DNA of 64,000 bases, taken from positions 248,001 through 312,000 of the forward strand of contig JBBMOL010000057.1 of the NCBI GenBank assembly GCA_037954665.1, written 5' to 3'. Positions 57,703 through 64,000 of the stretch are shown piece after piece; the first letter of the stretch is position 1, and each line of letters opens with the position of its first letter. The stretch is from Laguncularia racemosa. Lineage: Eukaryota; Streptophyta; Magnoliopsida; Myrtales; Combretaceae. The position numbers were made by a program, and so were the translations under genes. The notes beneath the pieces are model-generated. The model ran no database searches. It had not been told where the DNA came from and saw only the letters and a program-made list of their open reading frames with translations.

Positions 57703-60700
57703 ACATCATATCCATATTATACTTTAAGCTCAGATTCTTCATATTCATTGGTTTGTACTTTGTCTCTTGAAAAAAATAAATAATTAAATAAGAAAAATAT
57801 GCTTGCGTGTGTATAAATGTTTTTGTATGTATCAGCATTTTGTAAGTAACAACTAAGTAGCTCTTGAGGCCATTTTGTTGCTGTGAAAATTCAATTAATT
57901 CATAGCATGAACATATGGTAAATTTAATTTCATATAATCAGCAGATCAAATGTTAAATTCTGAAACTCGTTAGAATATATGTCACAATGTAAATATAGAT
58001 CATGGAGCCATATTTCGGTTTGCCTTGACAGCACTGAAGTTTGCACCTGAAATAGAGGATTGGCTAATAATCCTCAAACCTTAAAAAGGGGTGCTCTGTT
58101 TGATGATGTTTCTCCACGAGGAAAAAGGATTCATGCATGATGAGACCACAAAGCTAGTAATTCATTTTCGCCTCACTGACAAAATTATTTTTCTGCGTTG
58201 TATAAAAATTTATTTTAATATTTGGGGGATATTGGCTGAGTTTATATTTGAGTTTTGTATTAAAGTTTTATTTCTTGTTAGAAGAACGGATAAAATTTAA
58301 GGAACCCACTATCTTGTTCAAAAAATTTAAAAGGAGAGTACTTAGTACGAGGAGTCGTGTCAAGAACCCACTATATTGTTCAAGAAATTTGAAAGGAGGA
58401 TACTTAGTATGAGGAATCATATCAAGATCCTGCATTATTTATGGGCTTGCAGTACAAGAAGTATCCATTTGTAATCCTTATATGTAATAGGGGATAAGTT
58501 AATAAAATAAATAACTTCTACTTAAGAAATAAGACATGGGAAATTAGAGATCACATTTCATGATGCCTTGATCGACTTGTCTCCAGGGTTTGGTCCACTG
58601 CCTGTCGATCATCCTTCTTTGAAACGACAACTCGTCTATCCTCATGTCATGAGATAGCATGTAACCGGATAATCCATGTAGCAGAATTAAATGTCCGGCA
58701 GCCAACAAAATGGATTAGCCTTACACCACCATGAAATTTAGATAGCATTACACCAATCTTAAAAAGTGTTTTTATTAATTAAATAAATATCCATGTCATG
58801 TCATCAAGTGATTATAAGCTTCTCTATTTATTGACAAAATAAAACCCAATATATTAGGAAACAAATTCTTAAGGATATAAGAAAACTAGGAGACAAATAA
58901 ACATAGCTAATAGGCTATGAAACTACAATAAGGGAAAAATCGAGGAAGTAATACCTTAAGTCAAAAGTAATTAAGAATCAAATTAACATATGATTAATAA
59001 GTCTTTTCAATTATTTAACCAAAAAATTCATAACTAGTATTGACTTAATATTTTCTACCTTGAACTTATATAAAAGTACTCATCCTTCCCCCAACAATTC
59101 ATGTGGGACTTCCTTTTCACATATAGTATCATAAGCTCCCTCCTTAAATATGCAATATTGATAAGCATTCGATTATATATATATATATAGTATGCTTCTC
59201 TCATTTTGGCATGTTTTTGAATAATTTAAATTTTAATTGAGTAATTTTTTATTTAAGGGCTTTGATGGATAATTAAATTAAAAAGAAAAAAAAATGAATC
59301 AAATTCCACTCAATTTGGAGCTGAATAGAAGAAGTTACGAATTTTTTAAGATAAACGCAGGTAGTAGACATGACTAGGTCAAGATCGTGTTGAAAATTGA
59401 AGCTTGAAAAATAAAATCTAAGAGTTACACAAAGGCAAAACGCGACCATATTAGTTATGTATCCCTTAGAAATAATTATTTTAAAGCATGACTTAAACAC
59501 AACCATTTTTAAGTCGTGTCAAATGTAGATCTCAATTCTCCAAAATTTTTGTTCAACAATTTCAATACTATCCAAAGCACTATCATGTTAGACAATGTGT
59601 TGCCCTAAAAATAGAGTTCTTGATACTTGCTATATAAAAAACAAGAGGGGATAGATGAAAAAGGAAGAGAGAAGACCTTTTTTTTTTTTTCTTTCTATTA
59701 TTGTTTTAGGGTTCTTTTAGGAGAATATAATAATATTTTTCTGTATTTCAAGAATTAAGATTTTTCTTTGAATTCTTTGATGATGTATGCTTTTACATTA
59801 TTGAGAATTTATGTTTTTAACATGATTAAAGCCTAATTTTCTTAGTATCTAGACTTATGGATTCTAAGATTATTATGTAACCAAGTTTATTGCTATTCAA
59901 TTAATTTTTTTATTTTTTGATTCACGCATGTGTTCTTGATTTTGTTTAAATTAATATTTCTAGGGTATTATTCTAATTATTTGATATTATACATTATGAT
60001 TGAGAAATCTGATGTATAATTAGATTTAGCATGTTTGAAAGGAATTAATGTAGTCTTAGAAATAAATTACATAATTTTGCAAAATTAATTAATTTGTTTT
60101 TAGGAAATTCATTGTCCTTAATACAGTATTTGAAATAAGCTATTATAAAGAGATCCCAATAGGTATTTTTAATATTAGGGTTATTAAGCTTGAGAAAATT
60201 ATTAAACTAATTTAGAAATTCTCCTAGTCAATGAAATTAAAAAAGGACTTGAATGAATTTTGTTAATGTTATATAATAAATCCTAAGGGAAACAAAGTTT
60301 ATATACTTATCTTGTTATCTTGAAATTAATTATAATTATTTTTGCGCTTCTTTCATTCAATTTAATCTTTAGTTCAATAGTTAATAATTAGTTATAAATT
60401 TTAAATAAATTAATATTTATAATTTATCGGTTAAATAATTGAATATAAGTTAGTATTAGTACTTATAATTTTTGTGAGATTATATCCATATTCAATTCAC
60501 TATATTATAAAATTTGAGAGATATACTTGTCTTACATCAAATATCCTTGGCATAACATAATGTAAAATAATATAGCTCTTAACATATCTATATTGTACTC
60601 TAACATGGTGCTTTTTGAATGAAACGTCATTTCACATGTTGTTGCAAGAAAATCCAGTTGTCATATAAAAATCAAGAGTATAACATAAATTTATGCAATT

Positions 60701-60845
60701 ATATAATAATTTTGGAATTATGTATAATAATTTATACACATACATTGTCATAATTATCAATTGGGATAATAAATTAAATAAATTAAGTATTTTTGTTAAT
60801 ATAAGTGTTTACTTTAAATTAAGTTGCACCCAGCTAGTTAAATTA
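57703..60845. other. AT-rich intergenic DNA with a 62-base tandem duplication
   Basis: No gene. 58300-58423 is two copies of a 62-base unit starting AAGGAACCCACTAT.TTGTTCAA. 59700-60500 resembles in style the AT-rich tail of LTRs (GTTTTAGGGTTCTTTTAGGAG, GTATTAGTACTTATAAT) but no ends or duplication were found. An (AT)n stretch lies at about 59176. Confidence 0.5.
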
Positions 60846-61801
60846 AAGGGATAAATAAATATTTAGTCATCAATGTTTTATGGTTTTTTTATTTGAATCC
60901 AAAACTTTTTTTTTCTTTTTATTTCAATCCTCAACATTTGCCTATATTTGCAAATGAAGATTTTTTTTTAGCGCCATTGACTTTTCTATTAATGTATGAC
61001 ACGCGGCATCTTTGATCGATCCGTATAATTATATTCAACAAGTAATATAACATAATGTACACAAAATTTATCAAATTGCAAATAAATAAATTTTAAAAGA
61101 AAAAGAAAAAAGTGCAAAGATTTAAAAAAGAAAAAAAAAACATCTAATCACCCCAAAACTCAAAGGTGGCTAGAACGACCATAATAGTGTAGGTGGGTGA
61201 TGACCCACTAAAAAAAATGGGTTATATGACCCACTTGTAGTGGTGGGTGGCTACTGTCCATCGCCCTAAGGTAGTCACACCGAAATGGTGCCCATCACCT
61301 ATTTTAAAAAAAGAAAAAGAAAAAAGCATGGAAACCCCGATTGGGTAACAATCAGGTTGCCCAACTTGATTACATTTCCATGCTTTTTTTTTTCTTGTTG
61401 CAACCCTCTAATCGTGGGTAGCCATCATCACAAGTGGGTTAGACAACCCACTATTTTCAATATGTTGCGATCTACTTGCAATATAGCAACCATTTTGATC
61501 ACTCCCTGACCACGTAGAAGTCAATTTTATTTTATTTTTGCACTTTTTCATTTTTGTTTTTCGAACTTTTAAATTTTTTCCACAATTACACTTTTTTTCA
61601 TTATAATATTTATTTAATAGTATTACATAGACCAATTAAAGCATGCCATATGTAATTCATTAATCAAAAAGTTAATGGTGTAAAAAAAAATCCTTGTTTG
61701 TAAATTTTTACAAACATTGAGGACTGAACTAAAAAAATGAACTCAAATAAAAAAAAAAATTGTGAGATGTTAAGGACTAAATATACATTTATTCTTTTAT
61801 C
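60846..61801. mobile_element. Long inverted-repeat (foldback) element
   Basis: The left arm (from GGGATAAATAAATATTTAGTC at 60848 to about 61050) is the inverse of the right arm (about 61600 to GGACTAAATATACATTTATTC at 61795). Arms of about 200 bases show substitutions and A/T-run length differences. The middle has GGGTGATGACCCAC-type inverted repeats and a hairpin (AAAAAGCATGGAAA at 61321, TTTCCATGCTTTTT at 61375). No protein is encoded. It fits a MULE- or foldback-type non-autonomous element; target duplications are unclear. Confidence 0.65.
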
Positions 61802-61867
61802 AAAAGATGAAAGCATTTGGTATGGGAAAATTCAAGTGTCAATTCCATGTTCAAGTTATTAGTATTA

Positions 61868-62646
61868 GAAGTGAGCGAATAAACTTGTTACACAAGATAC
61901 CCGAGTAGGTTTCCTATGAATATTAAGAGTTATATGGTAGGTTTCATGTATAAATTTTTCGAAACCTACTTCATAAGGTAAGTATAAGCATGGAGTCTTT
62001 CTATCATGTACTCACCTTAAGACCCGTACTCTAAGGTCTATAAAGTACAAGTTCAAAAATATCATATATTGATCATGTAAAAATTATTATTAAATAATAC
62101 AAATCAATAAATAATAAATTGTAATATTATATTTTCCGTACAAGAAGTGTTTTAATAAAAAGAAAATAATAAAAGAAATGCAAGATCACAAGTTGATAAC
62201 CTAATGCTACCTATCTCACTTTACTTATTCTATTATTTCACTTGTTCTTTTTCATTTTACTTTCCAACTTTATATTTTCTATGTTTTTTTCCTGTGCTCT
62301 TTCCTATTCATTAAGTAGTAAAATTACATAAACTTAAAATAAAGAAAGTAAGAAATTTTTTATTATTTTTTTTTAATTTCACAAGTTTTGTTATAAGTTT
62401 TGTAAGTACTATATATATAAAACTTGTAATATTATTTATAAATTACTTTATTAATATGACATAAATTAAAAATTATAAAAAAAAAGAAGATAAAATTTAT
62501 AACTTCTATATGGTATCATTTACCTTGTAAGTATAAGGTATAAGATGCAAGATAGTTTTGAGATTTCAATTTCATAATTTACAAATATGTTCTTTAAAAA
62601 ATAAGATATAAATAAAGTCTTATACGGTCCAAAACCTGCTCACCCT
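61868..62646. mobile_element. MITE-like dispersed repeat, copy 2
   Basis: Begins GAAGTGAGCGAATAAACTTG and ends CCTGCTCACCCTCACC, the latter being an inverted GTGAGGGTGAGCAGG. Related to copy 1 at 4891-5612 through the first 20 bases, AATTATTATTAAATAAT, and an AAGTATAAGGTATAAG section. Non-coding. Confidence 0.45.
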
Positions 62647-64000
62647 CACCGGTGATAAACGAAAATAAAGGCGCGTGAAATCTTTACCGTCTTCTTTGCT
62701 TTCTTTTTCTAAGGCGTACGTGGTTGATGCACATGTGACCCATGTGACACGCTTATAAGTGACAACATCAATCACATTGAATCTTATTATGAAAAAAAGA
62801 GTACGAATAAAATTATCTGTGAAATCATATAAATAACTGTTTATTATGTTCTCTTCTCAAGCATCTTAAAGCTTTCTATGAAGATTCTATATATGGATAT
62901 ATATAACTCTATAATTCCGTAAATAAAACCCATTTTTACACCATATATAAGATTGGAATACCAAAATAATAAAATCTCATGATATTTTATATTCAATTCT
63001 CATCATGAGAATCATTAAAAGACGGATTGGATCTCCCCATTTTACATTCCTTAATTTCCATGAATTTACCTCTTTTAGTGCTAATAAATAGTTGGGACTA
63101 TATGAAGAAGAAAATGACATAATAATGCTACAACATCTTTAAAAAAATAACCAAAAAAAGCCGTAGATTTTCAAATTGATGTAAATTTAGAGAATAAAAG
63201 TTGAGATAATCCATTTTTTATATAACACCAAAAAAAAAAAAAGACACTTATTAATGACACTAATCATAACCTAAATATGAAAACATATCAGTAAAATGAT
63301 AATAACAACAAGATAATATCACAACATTGTTAAAAGAAAGAAAAAAAGCTAATATCAATTATAGATTTGCAAATTAATGTAAATTGAGATTATGGAAATT
63401 GAAATAATCAATTTTCTTATATAACACAAAAAAAAAAAAGTGCTTTATCATCCACTTATCAAACACGCTGGTCATTGCCTGAACATGAAAACACATCACT
63501 AATAGGAGATTCCTATTTAAAACGTTGACTGGGTCGAGTAGGGGCGACAACTCAGGACGCCCCATCGAGAAAAATGGACGAAAAGCTCTGATTTTACCGG
63601 AGGAGACTCCTCCAATAGCACATAACACAACTATCTAAATCTACTTCGCTCACAAAAACAATCATCAACCCAATTGTATCCTCGAACGTACTCAACTAGT
63701 CCCGAAATTCTGATCCTGGGGGACATGAAATATTCAGGACGTAAATGACAAAGCCAAAAATCATAATACAAAAAGAGGCAAATGACACACAGGATATAAC
63801 GTAAATTTAGATTAGGTTTATCACAAACAATTGATTTTATGAATATTCTAATTGTGTTTGTTAAATACCAACTGATTTTATGAATTTCTAGGTATTTAGT
63901 ATCCAAACTTAATAATTATTTGAAATTTGAGAATTTGGGAAGAAAATTGAGGAAAAATGGCTCAAAAAATCTGATAATACTCAATGAATCATCTATTCAT
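62647..64000. other. AT-rich intergenic DNA, no gene recognised
   Basis: 62650-62780 holds GC-richer sequence with CACATGTGACCCATGTGACACG (palindromic E-box-like sites) and a TATAAATAA run near 62829 that could be a promoter, but no reading frame follows. Two opposite-strand frames at 63374-63628 (84 aa) and 63631-63906 (91 aa) resemble no family I know and lie next to each other. They could be exons of a gene on the - strand, but I cannot support that. Confidence 0.4.

Noticed and set aside
63374..63906. Adjacent 84- and 91-residue frames on the - strand at the right edge
   Set aside because: No motif or family recognised and the codon content is unremarkable; not reported as genes.

Overview
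The window is nuclear DNA of a flowering plant, most likely a eudicot. It is AT-rich and sparsely genic, plant LTR retrotransposons primed by initiator Met-tRNA fill much of it, and the only host gene family seen is a plant LEA_2 (NDR1/HIN1-like) family. No rRNA, tRNA, CRISPR or bacterial-type feature was found. The species cannot be named from the sequence alone.

The host content is one tandem cluster of single-exon LEA_2 genes, all on the + strand. Three copies are intact, each 202 aa: A (2520-3128), C (19213-19821) and F (37212-37820). Five are decaying: B (3' fragment, about 4604-4810), D (20539-21788: frameshifts, a foldback insertion, lost promoter), G (47481-54475, split by a young Copia element), H (3' fragment, 54895-55166) and I (57095-57702: divergent, CTG where the start ATG should be, plus a small deletion). 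An orphan promoter without a gene lies at 35098-35420. Copies share a promoter block (an imperfect palindrome near CATCGAAG...GATG, a W-box-like GTCAAC, then a TATA box), 3' flanks and longer duplicated flanks. This shows the cluster grew by segmental duplication.

Transposons inserted between and inside these units make up much of the rest. (1) 6746-18370 is a CACTA (En/Spm) element with CACTACAACA ends, a 3-bp AGA target duplication, subterminal repeats and broken tnpA-like and tnp2 genes on the - strand. (2) Nested in its tnp2 gene, 10643-15824 is a non-autonomous Gypsy-type element with gag and protease only and a CATAC target duplication. (3) 23.0-27.7 kb and 33.2-33.7 kb hold another DNA-transposon-like remnant with an acidic-tailed transposase-like protein and a GT-rich minisatellite. 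Copia-1 (27694-33213, TTTAA duplication) is inserted in it. (4) Gypsy-2 spans 38706-44513 (AATAT duplication). (5) Copia-2 (47891-54273, - strand) sits inside LEA copy G, with LTRs differing at only 6 of 379 positions and one stop codon in its whole polyprotein. Smaller elements are two long foldback elements (20886-21526; 60846-61801) and two copies of a MITE-like repeat (4891-5612; 61868-62646).

The most unusual signal is a GC-rich hairpin module (CATACACGGCC, short loop, GGCCGTGTATG) repeated in the U3 part of the LTRs of both Gypsy-2 and Copia-1, with a single related copy in a third LTR-like sequence at about 3.6 kb. These are different retroelement groups that should not share LTR sequence by descent.
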